Shown here: one piece after another, positions 22,968 through 31,877 of the stretch | Layout: each line of letters opens with the position of its first letter | How positions within the stretch are numbered: the first letter of the stretch is position 1 | Assembly: GCF_014636295.1 (NCBI RefSeq) | Contig: NZ_BMEC01000015.1 | Location: 1 to 64,000 of the forward strand | Source of the DNA: Marivirga lumbricoides | GTDB lineage: Bacteria; Bacteroidota; Bacteroidia; Cytophagales; Cyclobacteriaceae | Direction of reading: 5' to 3' | DNA length: 64,000 nucleotides | Notes under the pieces: generated by a model | What the model saw: the letters and a program-made list of their open reading frames with translations, nothing else | Database searches by the model: none | What the model was told of the DNA's origin: nothing | Position numbers and translations under genes: made by a program

Positions 22968-25900
22968 TCTGCCTGGTTTTTGTATTTATAATATACTTTA
23001 GATAGGACATTTTTATTGTCATCCTTTTTGGTAATCAGCCTTCCCAATGCATCATATTCAAAATATTGAGCGGTTCCATTTGTATCAGTCATGCTTGACA
23101 ATCCTTTGCCTACATCGTAAGTAAAAGTAGTCAGTTCAGCATCTGCAGAATAAATGCTTACATCATCTAGTATAGCTCCTGATGGAATAGAAATAGTAAT
23201 GGTAGTTTCTATACTTCCGGTGCCTACCAATCTTTTAAAATATTGCCAATTTGTACTGGTCACTTCCTGATTAATAGTGCCCCCCACACCCCCGCTTAGG
23301 CTTACCTCTACATCCTGGCTTTGCTTTTTCGCCTTAAAGGAGACATAGTAACTGCCTTCGGCTGGTACATTGCCTATACTTATAATATGCTGGCCGGCCA
23401 TCCCTTTGAATCCTGTGGCACTCGTCAGGGTATTTCCATCTGCTTCAAAATTATAGTGTTTAAAAAACTCATTTTCCCCTGAAGTAACGAGTTGAGCTAT
23501 CGGATAGCTGTCATTGTATCCCCATTGGTATAACTTTTTCAAATCTCCTTGTTGAGAATACCTCTGTTTAATGAGATTACTTTTACTACCAAAAGATGCT
23601 TTATATACTTCAAGCATCGTATCCGTATCATATGTCATTTTCACACTATCCAACCTGTTAGGTGCCCAAGTAAAATCAATCGGATAATCATTCCTCATCC
23701 ATTGGCGTTTCAGCGCTAACTGGTTATTATTATATTGGTATTCAGTGTATTCTTTTCTATAATCCAATGTCTCAAATAAAGCCTGAGAGAAAGGGTCTGC
23801 TTCGTTTAAATTGTCATATTGATACTTAGCTACCCATTTAAGGCGATCACTGGCTCCCGGATACCAGGCTAAATATTGATCTTCGGCAGTATGCTCATTT
23901 AAAATGCTAGTTATCCTGACTGGTTTAATAATATTCTTGTCATATTGATAAAAATGCCTGCTATGGCTTTCGTGCCCTAAAGTATCTCTTGAGACAACAT
24001 AGGCACTATCCTTAAAATAATATTGAGGACGGTATTGGGTAGTAGAGTAAATAATGGGATATTTTCTGTAACAGAAAGAGCGTTTTTGTCTGTAAGCATT
24101 TAAGATTATAAAATTAGTATTGTATTGATGCTCGCTGTAATAATTATGTTTTTCTTTCAACACAAGATTATTATGGTTTCTCACAATCTCTGTTTTCAGT
24201 TTGCCATTTACATGTCCTACATATGCTGGATCAATATAAGGATGGTCAATCATATTAAAGGGTCGTTCTGCTATAAATTTTTTATTGATTTTTCCAGCAG
24301 GGTCCTCTGTTAAGCTAGTTAAATGGCCTGGAATTTTATTTCCTCTAACTATTATGTCTACATTTTCATAGCCAACATGACTACCAAGATAAGTTAATAA
24401 ATTGCTTGAATAAGATTGCACATTAATCCCTGCATCAATCTCGCTATCATCTTGAAGACATATTGGAAGAGCATGATCATCTGTTCTCATCCCCCCGATT
24501 ACATATTCTGATTTGTAACCTCCAAAATAAGGTATATTATATTGGACTCCACTGCTTTTAGTTTCATCCACTTCATCATTATAATAATAACTTTTAACTT
24601 GTGATGAGTTTGACAAGCCTCCTCCATTAGACTTTACTGTTTTAATCCTTAAACCTCCAACTTTTTTATTCTGAGGTTTCAGTAATTCAAATTCAATACT
24701 AATAGATATTTCATCATGCCCTCCTTCTCCGGCATTAGTAGCAAACAGTTTATATTCTCCGGCAGGAAGAAGTATTCTATTTGAATAAGCAAAAGGGTTG
24801 ACATTTTCTCCACTAAAGGCTATATAAGATCCACTCGAATTCTTTTTATAAATTGAAGAGAATGTATTCATGCCTATTCCATCCTGCTCATGAATATTGC
24901 TTTTAAATGTCGCACTTACTTCATAAGGAACCGTGAAAATAACTTCGTCTGTTTCAGGGTTAAAAGCAGTTCCTTCAAAGGCAATGGCCTGGTAAAAATA
25001 AGTTTGCAGAAAATCAGGGTCGTAAACTTCATTTAACTCATATTCAAATTCATGGAACCCTCCGGTAGGATAAGTGATTTTGGTTAGCACACCCATTTTA
25101 GTATAGTAAAAACTTGGCTCTCTGTTAGCTGTTTGATTATCAAAGTGATAAAGGTCATTCTTGAATTCAGGAATGAGAGTATATGAAGAGTTGTTATTAA
25201 AATATCCCCAAAAATCCTGGGACTTGCTATCAGTTTCAGGTACAGCGGCTGCATCAAAATATGTAAATTTATAAGGAGGTAAATTTGAATTACCGGATTC
25301 TTCCCTCACAGAATCCAGCTTAAGCTTTGCATTATTTCCAAAATAAGAGTGGGAAAAAACCCACTCTTTGACTACCTCATCATTTTTGTAGATTACTATT
25401 CTGTCTAATTTTTCACTATTGTCATAATCAAGTCTTTCAGTTGCTGCAATAAATTCCACCTTATCACCACGTGATGATTCTATTGATTTTAATCTCTGAC
25501 CGGACCGGTTGGTATCATTAATTGAATAACTGGAGGTAGTGGTGCCATAACCGGAGATACTAAATTTTCTACTCTCATTATACAGCTGTGTATCTGTATG
25601 ATAATCACTCTCATAATCAAAAATTAAATATTCTCCTCCAATAGACACTTTGGTGAGGTACCAGGAGCTTTGATACTCACTAACTACTTGCTCTATAGAA
25701 GGAAATGTCTGGGAAATAGTGGTGGTTTTTTCAGTTTTCCTAAATTCATAAGTAATTCCCGTATTGTCAGTAATAGTCCAATTATAGTCTTCACCTGGTA
25801 GTTCATATTGAAACATCCCATTTTTAAAGGGATAATCCACGAAATTTAAAGTATTATACATTAGATGGTTAAGTTGTTGATCTTGATCAAAATAAAATTT

Positions 25901-26485
25901 TCCGCTATGTGTTCCGAAATTGTAGAAATATAAATCTGCCTGCAAATCAATATAGCCATCAGCAATTGAATCAAGATAACTTCCAGTCGCATATTCCGCT
26001 GATCCTGAAATTTCATTTTCATAATTATCCATATTTGTTAGTTTAGAATGATCTACTGCTCCCGCACTAACAAAAGCAAGCTTTGCCAGGTCAGAAAAAT
26101 AACCATGCTTTTGAGGTACAGAAACCCCATTATTAGCACCTAACTCATCTGGTAATCCTTTTACTGATCTTCCTATTAAACCATTGGCATTCAATGTCCA
26201 TCCTGCACCAATCCAACTTGCCTCTTCTTCTACTTTTAGCCCTCCCGCATCATAACTTATTGAGACAGGCCACTCAAAATTGTTTAATTTGAATGTATAC
26301 AATGGCAAATTAATATTAGGCTTTCCAGTAAACTCATTCACGTCTATATCTGTATGCTTTAAAAATGGCATCGCCTCTGGACTTACTGGCTGTACATCAA
26401 GCATTTGCGGTTGGGAAAATTCTTCCTGACCATATCCTAAATAAATACTGAATAAAAAAAAGACTATACTTACTGTTTTTTTCAT
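22964..26485 (-). CDS. Large secreted YD/RHS-family companion protein
   Basis: This 1173-residue protein has a signal peptide (MKKTVSIVFFLFSIYLGYGQ). Its N-terminal section is typical of Bacteroidota YD-repeat proteins (TGKPNINLPLYTF, SISYDAGGLKVEEEASWIG, GWTLNANGLIGRSVKG). A long beta-rich body follows, then a carbohydrate-binding-like region (about residues 1010-1110) and a final YD repeat (YFEYDALGRLITKKDDN). It has no toxin tip. It overlaps the RHS toxin gene by 4 bases and follows the barrel gene by 12 bases. It probably forms part of the shell or delivery complex; the exact role is inferred. Confidence 0.75.
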   Translation of the reverse strand: MKKTVSIVFFLFSIYLGYGQEEFSQPQMLDVQPVSPEAMPFLKHTDIDVNEFTGKPNINLPLYTFKLNNFEWPVSISYDAGGLKVEEEASWIGAGWTLNANGLIGRSVKGLPDELGANNGVSVPQKHGYFSDLAKLAFVSAGAVDHSKLTNMDNYENEISGSAEYATGSYLDSIADGYIDLQADLYFYNFGTHSGKFYFDQDQQLNHLMYNTLNFVDYPFKNGMFQYELPGEDYNWTITDNTGITYEFRKTEKTTTISQTFPSIEQVVSEYQSSWYLTKVSIGGEYLIFDYESDYHTDTQLYNESRKFSISGYGTTTSSYSINDTNRSGQRLKSIESSRGDKVEFIAATERLDYDNSEKLDRIVIYKNDEVVKEWVFSHSYFGNNAKLKLDSVREESGNSNLPPYKFTYFDAAAVPETDSKSQDFWGYFNNNSSYTLIPEFKNDLYHFDNQTANREPSFYYTKMGVLTKITYPTGGFHEFEYELNEVYDPDFLQTYFYQAIAFEGTAFNPETDEVIFTVPYEVSATFKSNIHEQDGIGMNTFSSIYKKNSSGSYIAFSGENVNPFAYSNRILLPAGEYKLFATNAGEGGHDEISISIEFELLKPQNKKVGGLRIKTVKSNGGGLSNSSQVKSYYYNDEVDETKSSGVQYNIPYFGGYKSEYVIGGMRTDDHALPICLQDDSEIDAGINVQSYSSNLLTYLGSHVGYENVDIIVRGNKIPGHLTSLTEDPAGKINKKFIAERPFNMIDHPYIDPAYVGHVNGKLKTEIVRNHNNLVLKEKHNYYSEHQYNTNFIILNAYRQKRSFCYRKYPIIYSTTQYRPQYYFKDSAYVVSRDTLGHESHSRHFYQYDKNIIKPVRITSILNEHTAEDQYLAWYPGASDRLKWVAKYQYDNLNEADPFSQALFETLDYRKEYTEYQYNNNQLALKRQWMRNDYPIDFTWAPNRLDSVKMTYDTDTMLEVYKASFGSKSNLIKQRYSQQGDLKKLYQWGYNDSYPIAQLVTSGENEFFKHYNFEADGNTLTSATGFKGMAGQHIISIGNVPAEGSYYVSFKAKKQSQDVEVSLSGGVGGTINQEVTSTNWQYFKRLVGTGSIETTITISIPSGAILDDVSIYSADAELTTFTYDVGKGLSSMTDTNGTAQYFEYDALGRLITKKDDNKNVLSKVYYKYKNQAE

Positions 26486-26497
26486 ATGGCAACTAAA

Positions 26498-27724
26498 TTA
26501 TTCCATTATCAAATTAATCCTAACCCCCAATCTACTTTCTGATGGTTTCGTATAATCTGGGGGAACTATATTATATAATACCTGTGTCTGGCCTTTCAGC
26601 TTTTTGTAAATTCTATATTCTATGCCCAAACCCAGCCAGCCTTTGGGCTGTACCTGCTTAAGGTCATACCAATTTTCTCTCAGTTCCTCGCTTTTAGTAG
26701 CATAAGGCTGCTCAAATTCCACATGGGCAAAAATGTTTTTGTAAAACTTGTACTGGCTGAACAGTCGGTAAGAGATTTCCCTGTTGAATTTTGCTGCGAG
26801 TGAATCTTTGTGGTACACTAAAATATCTGCACTGCCACTTAAGCCGGCCGACCATTTATTAGTAAATTTATAAGCCACTAAAGGAGCGGTTTTTAAGAGC
26901 AGTCCATTCATCCATTTGGCTTCCAGGCCTAAGCCAAATTGCCAGCGGTCTGCAGGGCTTTTATCCAGCTCGGTCAGCACCGGGCCATTAGGGTTCATCA
27001 GGTTTACTTTGCTGTATTTCTGTTTTATCCCTTCCATGCCTTTTAATGCAGATTGGATCTTATCAGCATGCTCCCCCAGCTTTTCTGCTATTTGCTGTGA
27101 GGCTGCCACTTTGGAAGGATCCCATTCCAAGGGCTTACTGGCTCCCAACTCAGAAACTAAGCCTCCTTCAGCTTGTAAAGCATTGAGTTCTTTAAATTCA
27201 TCTACATGCTCCACCAGCAAAGCTTGGGACTTTTTTTCTAATGCTTCATAGTTTCCACTATCCAGCTGTGCTTTTACCTGTTTTGCTTCTTTCAGGGGAG
27301 TATCTATCAATGGTTTTTTAGAGATCTGGTTTTTTACTTTGCCAGAAACAGAAGGCAGTTTAAGCTTATGAGCACTTTCTTCAGGAAGAGGGATTCCCTT
27401 TAATTCTGGCAAATCACGAGCTTCAAGTAGAATTAACTTTTGAATTCTTCTGAAAGAAGTATCATTCACGAAAGAAAGTGAATCAATAAATAAAGTCACA
27501 TTGCTGTTAATAGAGTCGCTAAATGAATGGAGGGCAGTATTTATTTGCTTTCCCGGCTCTTTTATTCCTCCCGAAAGACTGTCAGCAGAATGTAATAGAC
27601 TATCCGGTTTTTGAGTGGAAACTTGCGCACGAAGAGGCTGAATCAACCAAAATATTACAAGCCCCAGCAGAAGATGCTTTAAAGGCAAGGATTGAAAATA
27701 AGGGTACTTATTTGATTGAAACAT
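26498..27724 (-). CDS. Outer-membrane beta-barrel protein of the RHS operon
   Basis: This 408-residue protein has a signal peptide in the first 33 residues (LLLGLVIFWLIQPLRAQ), then a helical, probably coiled-coil middle rich in K, E and L (about 90-250). The C-terminal part of about 150 residues has alternating strands (WQFGLGLEAKW, WSAGLSGSADILVY, GWLGLGIEYRIY) ending in LGVRINLIME, as in barrel proteins. It is the first gene of the RHS operon, with a promoter just upstream. It may anchor or export the two RHS proteins, which is an inference from gene order. Confidence 0.75.
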   Translation of the reverse strand: MFQSNKYPYFQSLPLKHLLLGLVIFWLIQPLRAQVSTQKPDSLLHSADSLSGGIKEPGKQINTALHSFSDSINSNVTLFIDSLSFVNDTSFRRIQKLILLEARDLPELKGIPLPEESAHKLKLPSVSGKVKNQISKKPLIDTPLKEAKQVKAQLDSGNYEALEKKSQALLVEHVDEFKELNALQAEGGLVSELGASKPLEWDPSKVAASQQIAEKLGEHADKIQSALKGMEGIKQKYSKVNLMNPNGPVLTELDKSPADRWQFGLGLEAKWMNGLLLKTAPLVAYKFTNKWSAGLSGSADILVYHKDSLAAKFNREISYRLFSQYKFYKNIFAHVEFEQPYATKSEELRENWYDLKQVQPKGWLGLGIEYRIYKKLKGQTQVLYNIVPPDYTKPSESRLGVRINLIME

Positions 27725-27758
27725 TCTCTACTATTTATCGTAGCAAGCTTTTTTTCTT

Positions 27759-27791
27759 TAAACATAGAAATATTTTCTTAGATACTCCAAA
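27759..27791 (-). promoter_or_regulatory. Promoter of the RHS operon
   Basis: On the minus strand TTTGG (27791-27787) is followed 20 bases later by TATGTTTA (27766-27759), one mismatch from the Bacteroidota -7 consensus. Transcription would start about 25-30 bases before the ATG at 27724. Confidence 0.5.
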
Positions 27792-28100
27792 GAATCTTAC
27801 TAATTATTAAAAAGATTACATGAAGAAATGTGACGAAATACGGCTTTTTCACCATCCCAAGTAAAAAATACTGAGCTTTTCTACCTTGTTCTTGAGGTAG
27901 TGCTTAAGAGAGAATCATTTTTGGAGGAACTTTATAGTGATTAATTGATCATTCACTTCAATTTGTACAAATATAGTTGCTTTGATAAACTGATTGGCTC
28001 AAGCTTTTTCGTAATTACCTGATTTGTATAACTGTCCCAATTTGTGTAGCTCCTTCTAATCTTGAATATTGGTTAGATAACATTAGTACCATACAAGGGC
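27792..28100. other. Intergenic gap with nothing recognisable
   Basis: This AT-rich stretch between the RHS operon promoter and the integrase stop shows no gene, clear hairpin or repeat. Confidence 0.5.
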
Positions 28101-29441
28101 TTATTTATTACTAGAATTCGTTATTTCTCCAATAAAGTCAAGAACTCTCTCTGATTCAGCAGCGCTTAACTTAGGGAGCATAGCTATAATTTTATTATTC
28201 GTTTCCTTACTCACATCTAAATTAAAGCCATCCCATTTATCCATTTCCTTTTCCCTTAACCGATCCACAACTCTTGCATATCTTTGAGTAGTAGTTAACT
28301 CCGAATGGCCGAGAATATCACTCACTACTTCTATTTTTAATCCTAGCAATAATGAGTTGATAGCAAAAGCATGGCGAAAACCATGAAAGGTAATATGCTT
28401 GTTGATGCCGGCAATTTTAAAGATTTCTTTCAAATAATTATTAGTTGTACCATTTTCCTGAACAGGTTGTTCAAATAATAATCCGGATTTGCTTTCCAGC
28501 TTTAATAGAGAAAGCAATCTTGATTTTATTGGAATTCTAACTGTCTTTTTCTTACCGAGCCTGTCCTTCTCCATCTGCTTAACGATATAATTCTTCTGGA
28601 TATGCTCACGCCTCAGTGTTTTAATATCAGAATGTCTTAGTCCACAATAACAAGCTACTAATGCATGCTGAAGCGTACTTTGATATCGAGCACCCACATG
28701 AAAATCTTGCGCATGTTTACTGGTAGCTTTCTTGACATACTTTAGCAACTCTTTGCTATCATATAAATCGTGTAAAAGTGTGATTTCTTCGGGCTCGAGG
28801 TAATTAATATCAACCAACTCAGGCTGGCCAACAATAAAATTTGTAAATGGATAATTTTTAATCTCCCCCGACTTATGAAGTCTTAAAGTATACTTTCTTA
28901 AAAAGGAGAAAACATGGTACTGAGTATTTGAGGCGTATTTAGGGATAAGATACTTTTTAAGCTTACCTAAATAATCTTCATCGATTTCATGAATTGAAAG
29001 CCTTTTTTGAAAACCTTTTAGAATATTTAACTGCTTTTCATACCCCTTTAAGGTAGATTCCTTAATTAGTGTCTCTTCCTTTTCCTTGATCAATTCTGCT
29101 TCAACATACTCATAGAAATCGTTACTTTTTACTTTACCAGTCACTCCATTATATTCATCCTTTATTCGCTTAAAAGTGATCGTCTGACCAGTTCTTTCCA
29201 GCTCATGTATAATCTCGTCCACCTTAACTTCTTGCCTCTTTATAAAAGTGACTATTTGGGTATGACCCTTTATTCCGGGTTTGATTCTCTTGAGTCTAGG
29301 GTCGTACTGATCAACATTGATTTTCCGACCTAAATTGAGGTAATTGTTCTTCCTATTAATAGTGATTCTTAGAGTTAAAGGAATAGTTCCGTTTCTAGAA
29401 ATGTAGCCAGACTTACACTCAAAGCTTATACTTACATTCAT
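28101..29441 (-). CDS. Bacteroidota-type tyrosine integrase
   Basis: This 446-residue integrase has an N-terminal arm-binding domain (LTLRITINRKNNYLNLGRKI), a SAM-like core-binding domain (about 120-205) and a catalytic domain with CYCGLRHSD (Arg I), GKKKTVRIPI (Lys strand), HGFRHAFA (H-x-x-R), LGHSEL and TTTQRYARV (Tyr). It differs clearly from the two element recombinases and resembles integrases of conjugative or genomic islands. It points away from, and lies 146 bases from, a broken tRNA-Arg end, so it probably integrated the island that extends to the left. Confidence 0.93.
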   Translation of the reverse strand: MNVSISFECKSGYISRNGTIPLTLRITINRKNNYLNLGRKINVDQYDPRLKRIKPGIKGHTQIVTFIKRQEVKVDEIIHELERTGQTITFKRIKDEYNGVTGKVKSNDFYEYVEAELIKEKEETLIKESTLKGYEKQLNILKGFQKRLSIHEIDEDYLGKLKKYLIPKYASNTQYHVFSFLRKYTLRLHKSGEIKNYPFTNFIVGQPELVDINYLEPEEITLLHDLYDSKELLKYVKKATSKHAQDFHVGARYQSTLQHALVACYCGLRHSDIKTLRREHIQKNYIVKQMEKDRLGKKKTVRIPIKSRLLSLLKLESKSGLLFEQPVQENGTTNNYLKEIFKIAGINKHITFHGFRHAFAINSLLLGLKIEVVSDILGHSELTTTQRYARVVDRLREKEMDKWDGFNLDVSKETNNKIIAMLPKLSAAESERVLDFIGEITNSSNK

Positions 29442-29587
29442 TTTGACTTAAAAAATTAGTGAACAATTAGTGAACATAATTCATAATAATCGGATGCTGA
29501 TCAACAATCGCTCCAAAATAAAGGCCGAAAGTAAGCAAATAGCGGGGTATTTGAAGAGGATGTTTCAAATAGAATAAGAAAAGTAGG

Positions 29588-29627
29588 GTTTAGGAAACTT
29601 CTATTCTATCCATTGAACTACGGTGCC
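29588..29627 (-). pseudogene. 5' half of tRNA-Arg (CCU), attachment-site scar
   Basis: On the minus strand the bases run GGCACCG-TA-GTTC-AATGGATA-GAAT-A-GAAGT-TTCCTAA, an acceptor 5' strand, D arm and anticodon loop with CCU. The 3' side of the anticodon stem is missing: CCCTACTTTTC follows where ACTTC is expected, and no T arm is found. The break at the anticodon loop is a usual tyrosine-integrase crossover point. An intact tRNA-Arg may lie at the far end of the island. Confidence 0.75.
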
Positions 29628-29678
29628 ATCTGTTGAAACCTCTGTAATCTGTACAAGAGGTGTATTTCTCTAGGTTTG

Positions 29679-29709
29679 CAAAAGTAATGAAATTGCTGAT
29701 TTAAGACAA
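29679..29709 (-). promoter_or_regulatory. Promoter of the interrupted tRNA-Arg
   Basis: On the minus strand TTG (29709-29707) and TACTTTTG (29686-29679), 20 bases apart, form a good Bacteroidota promoter pointing at the tRNA fragment. An intact promoter ahead of half a tRNA supports disruption of a once functional gene. Confidence 0.55.
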
Positions 29710-29796
29710 CCCCCATATTTCATTTTCAAATTCCTTATGGGGATCTAAGTGATTACAACAAAAAGAAAATAAAAACTACATCCTCACGTGTAATAC

Positions 29797-30978
29797 CTAA
29801 TAGTAGGTGTTTTTTAAATAATTGGGGAATATAGTAAAATGCTTAGCCTCCACCAGTTTTCTTAACTTACTTTTCAATTCCTCAATATTTTCTTTGTTAG
29901 CTGCAGAAATAAAGACTACATCATTTTCTTCTTTATTAAGATAGGTAGTCTTTAGTTGCTCAATTTTCTCCTTCACTGTCAGTCCTTCTTCCTCATCCTT
30001 TAACAAATCTACTTTATTAAAAACAAGCAAAGTGGGCTTATCACTCGCTTTTATGTCCGCCAATGTATTATTAACTACATGGATATGGTCATCCAGCACA
30101 GGATGACTCACATCCACCACATGAATAAGAACATCTGCCTCACGAATTTCATCAAGGGTTGACTTAAAAGACTCAATTAAATGTGTAGGCAACTTCCTGA
30201 TAAAACCAACAGTATCTGAAAGTAGAAAAGGAATATCCTCAAAATTTACTTTTCTTACTGTTGAATCAACTGTAGCAAATAATTTATTCTCCGCTAAAAT
30301 ATCCGACTTTGAAAGCAATGTCATTAAGGTTGATTTACCAACATTGGTATAACCCACAATAGCAACTCGTACTATCTTTCCGCGAGATTTGCGCTGAGTC
30401 ATATTTTGCTTATCTATTTTCTCCAGCTTCTTCTTCAACACATCTATCGTGTTACGAATCATCCTTCTATCTGTCTCAATCTCTTTCTCTCCGGCACCAC
30501 CCCGGGTTCCTGTCCCTCCTCTTTGTCTTTCCAGGTGCGTCCACATCCGGGTTAATCTTGGTAAAAGATATTGATTTCGAGCCAGCTCGACCTGTGTTTT
30601 GGCCTGAGCAGTTTGCGCCCTGCTCAAAAAGATATCAAGAATGAGCAAACTTCGATCATAAATTTTACAGCTCAACTCCTTTTCCAGGTTTCTCAATTGT
30701 GAAGGAGTTAGGTCATCGTCAAAAATAACCCAATCAATATTTTCAGCTTTTACATAAGCACTGATTTCCTCCAGCTTCCCTTTACCAACAAAGCTTCGAA
30801 CATCAGGTTTCTCTAACCTTTGAGTAAACATCTTTTCAGTAGTTGCACCCAGAGTACTGGTTAAAAATGCAAGTTCGTCCAAATATTCATCAGTTTTTTC
30901 AGCGGACTGCTCTCTGGTAATTAATGCTACCAAAACTGCCTTTACAACAACACTATTTTCTGTGGTAACTTCGTACAT
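29797..30978 (-). CDS. hflX: GTPase HflX
   Basis: This 393-residue protein has the HflX N-terminal domain (about 1-190, with KTQVELARNQYLLPRL and the glycine-rich RQRGGTGTRGGAGEKEIE loop) and a G domain: G1 GYTNVGKST, G3 DTVGF, G4 NKVD, G5-like SAAN. HflX splits stalled or stressed ribosomes in the cytosol. It follows the cytochrome c gene by 22 bases and may share its transcript. Confidence 0.96.
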   Translation of the reverse strand: MYEVTTENSVVVKAVLVALITREQSAEKTDEYLDELAFLTSTLGATTEKMFTQRLEKPDVRSFVGKGKLEEISAYVKAENIDWVIFDDDLTPSQLRNLEKELSCKIYDRSLLILDIFLSRAQTAQAKTQVELARNQYLLPRLTRMWTHLERQRGGTGTRGGAGEKEIETDRRMIRNTIDVLKKKLEKIDKQNMTQRKSRGKIVRVAIVGYTNVGKSTLMTLLSKSDILAENKLFATVDSTVRKVNFEDIPFLLSDTVGFIRKLPTHLIESFKSTLDEIREADVLIHVVDVSHPVLDDHIHVVNNTLADIKASDKPTLLVFNKVDLLKDEEEGLTVKEKIEQLKTTYLNKEENDVVFISAANKENIEELKSKLRKLVEAKHFTIFPNYLKNTYY

Positions 30979-31000
30979 ATTTTGTCCCTGCTGCGGGATA

Positions 31001-31681
31001 TTATTTTAGTTCATCTAAATAAGCAGCTACTGCCTCTATGTCTGATTCGGAAAGCTGATCCTTATAGGCTGGCATAACTCCTTTTCCTTTCTTTATCCAC
31101 GCAATTCTTTCTTCCAGGTTTAATTTACTTTGAGTTAAATCCGGGGATTTAAACAATCCTTTTTTCCCATCCTTTCCATGACACTTTTTACATTCTGCCA
31201 AGTAAATCTCTTTTCCGGTCTCTAAAACATTTTCCATATTTTGGGAAATTATCCCAGGCTGATCGTCCATAGAAATTTCAGGTTGAGGATCACTTGTATC
31301 CTCTGCCAGTGTAGATTCTTTTGAAAAAGTCAAACTGCCAGCTTCAGAAACTCCGTATATATAAAAAGTAAGCAAAAGTGCGATAAGTGCCATGGCTTTA
31401 TTTTCTTTTTTAAAAGCTACAATACCTATGGGAATAATCAATAGTACAATAATCAATTTCACCCACAGGTAAGTAGGGGCTTCAGCTCCATAAAGATAAA
31501 GTAAATAACCTCCGGTAGCTAACATTAGCACCCCTAAAATAGGGTCTGCCATTTTGAATTTAGTTCGTACTTTATTAAGAAGTTGATTTTTATTAGTAAA
31601 CAGTAAAATAGATTTAAACAATAAAAAAAGTAAAAATAGTGTAACAATAGTAACATGTGAATGTAGGATACCAATTTCCAT
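31001..31681 (-). CDS. Membrane-anchored cytochrome c-type protein
   Basis: This 226-residue protein has about four hydrophobic segments in residues 8-120 and a periplasmic c-type domain at about 150-226. The haem site is CKKCH, and the axial methionine is probably that in GVMPAYKDQLSE. Such proteins pass electrons near the respiratory chain; the exact partner is unknown. A -7 motif TATTTTTG lies 20 bases upstream (31709-31702). Confidence 0.85.
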   Translation of the reverse strand: MEIGILHSHVTIVTLFLLFLLFKSILLFTNKNQLLNKVRTKFKMADPILGVLMLATGGYLLYLYGAEAPTYLWVKLIIVLLIIPIGIVAFKKENKAMALIALLLTFYIYGVSEAGSLTFSKESTLAEDTSDPQPEISMDDQPGIISQNMENVLETGKEIYLAECKKCHGKDGKKGLFKSPDLTQSKLNLEERIAWIKKGKGVMPAYKDQLSESDIEAVAAYLDELK

Positions 31682-31701
31682 AATAGAAGATTTTTTTTTT
31701 A

Positions 31702-31709
31702 CAAAAATA
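31702..31709 (-). promoter_or_regulatory. -7 element for cytochrome c/hflX
   Basis: TATTTTTG on the minus strand matches TAnnTTTG and lies just upstream of the ATG at 31681. Confidence 0.45.
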
Positions 31710-31743
31710 GAAAAGCTTTATATAATTCCTGTTTTTATATCAT

Positions 31744-31751
31744 TATATTTG
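31744..31751 (+). promoter_or_regulatory. -7 element for the exopolysaccharide genes
   Basis: TATATTTG on the plus strand matches the consensus. It would give a leader of about 120 bases before the glycosyltransferase ATG at 31878, with room for leader control. Confidence 0.45.
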
Positions 31752-31877
31752 AACCGAATGTGTAATCTTGAAGGATTTTATAAAAGTTTAATCAGTTATA
31801 TCTTCTCCCCTATCGAATTATCCCCAATTCACCCTGAAAGCTTTTTATAAATTCTTAATTTTAAGCTCTTTAAGACA

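Larger units (their letters stand above)
29442..29796. other. Island edge: intergenic region with tRNA scar
   Basis: It holds the upstream region of the integrase, the tRNA-Arg fragment (29588-29627), its leader with a small hairpin (ACCTCT...AGAGGT, 29638-29661) and the tRNA promoter. The rest, up to the hflX stop at 29797, is AT-rich without a gene. Confidence 0.6.

Noticed and set aside
29480-29590. 3' half of the tRNA-Arg next to the 5' fragment
   Set aside because: I looked for the anticodon-stem partner and a T arm; the best candidate (CTTCAAATACC) has no pairing stem.
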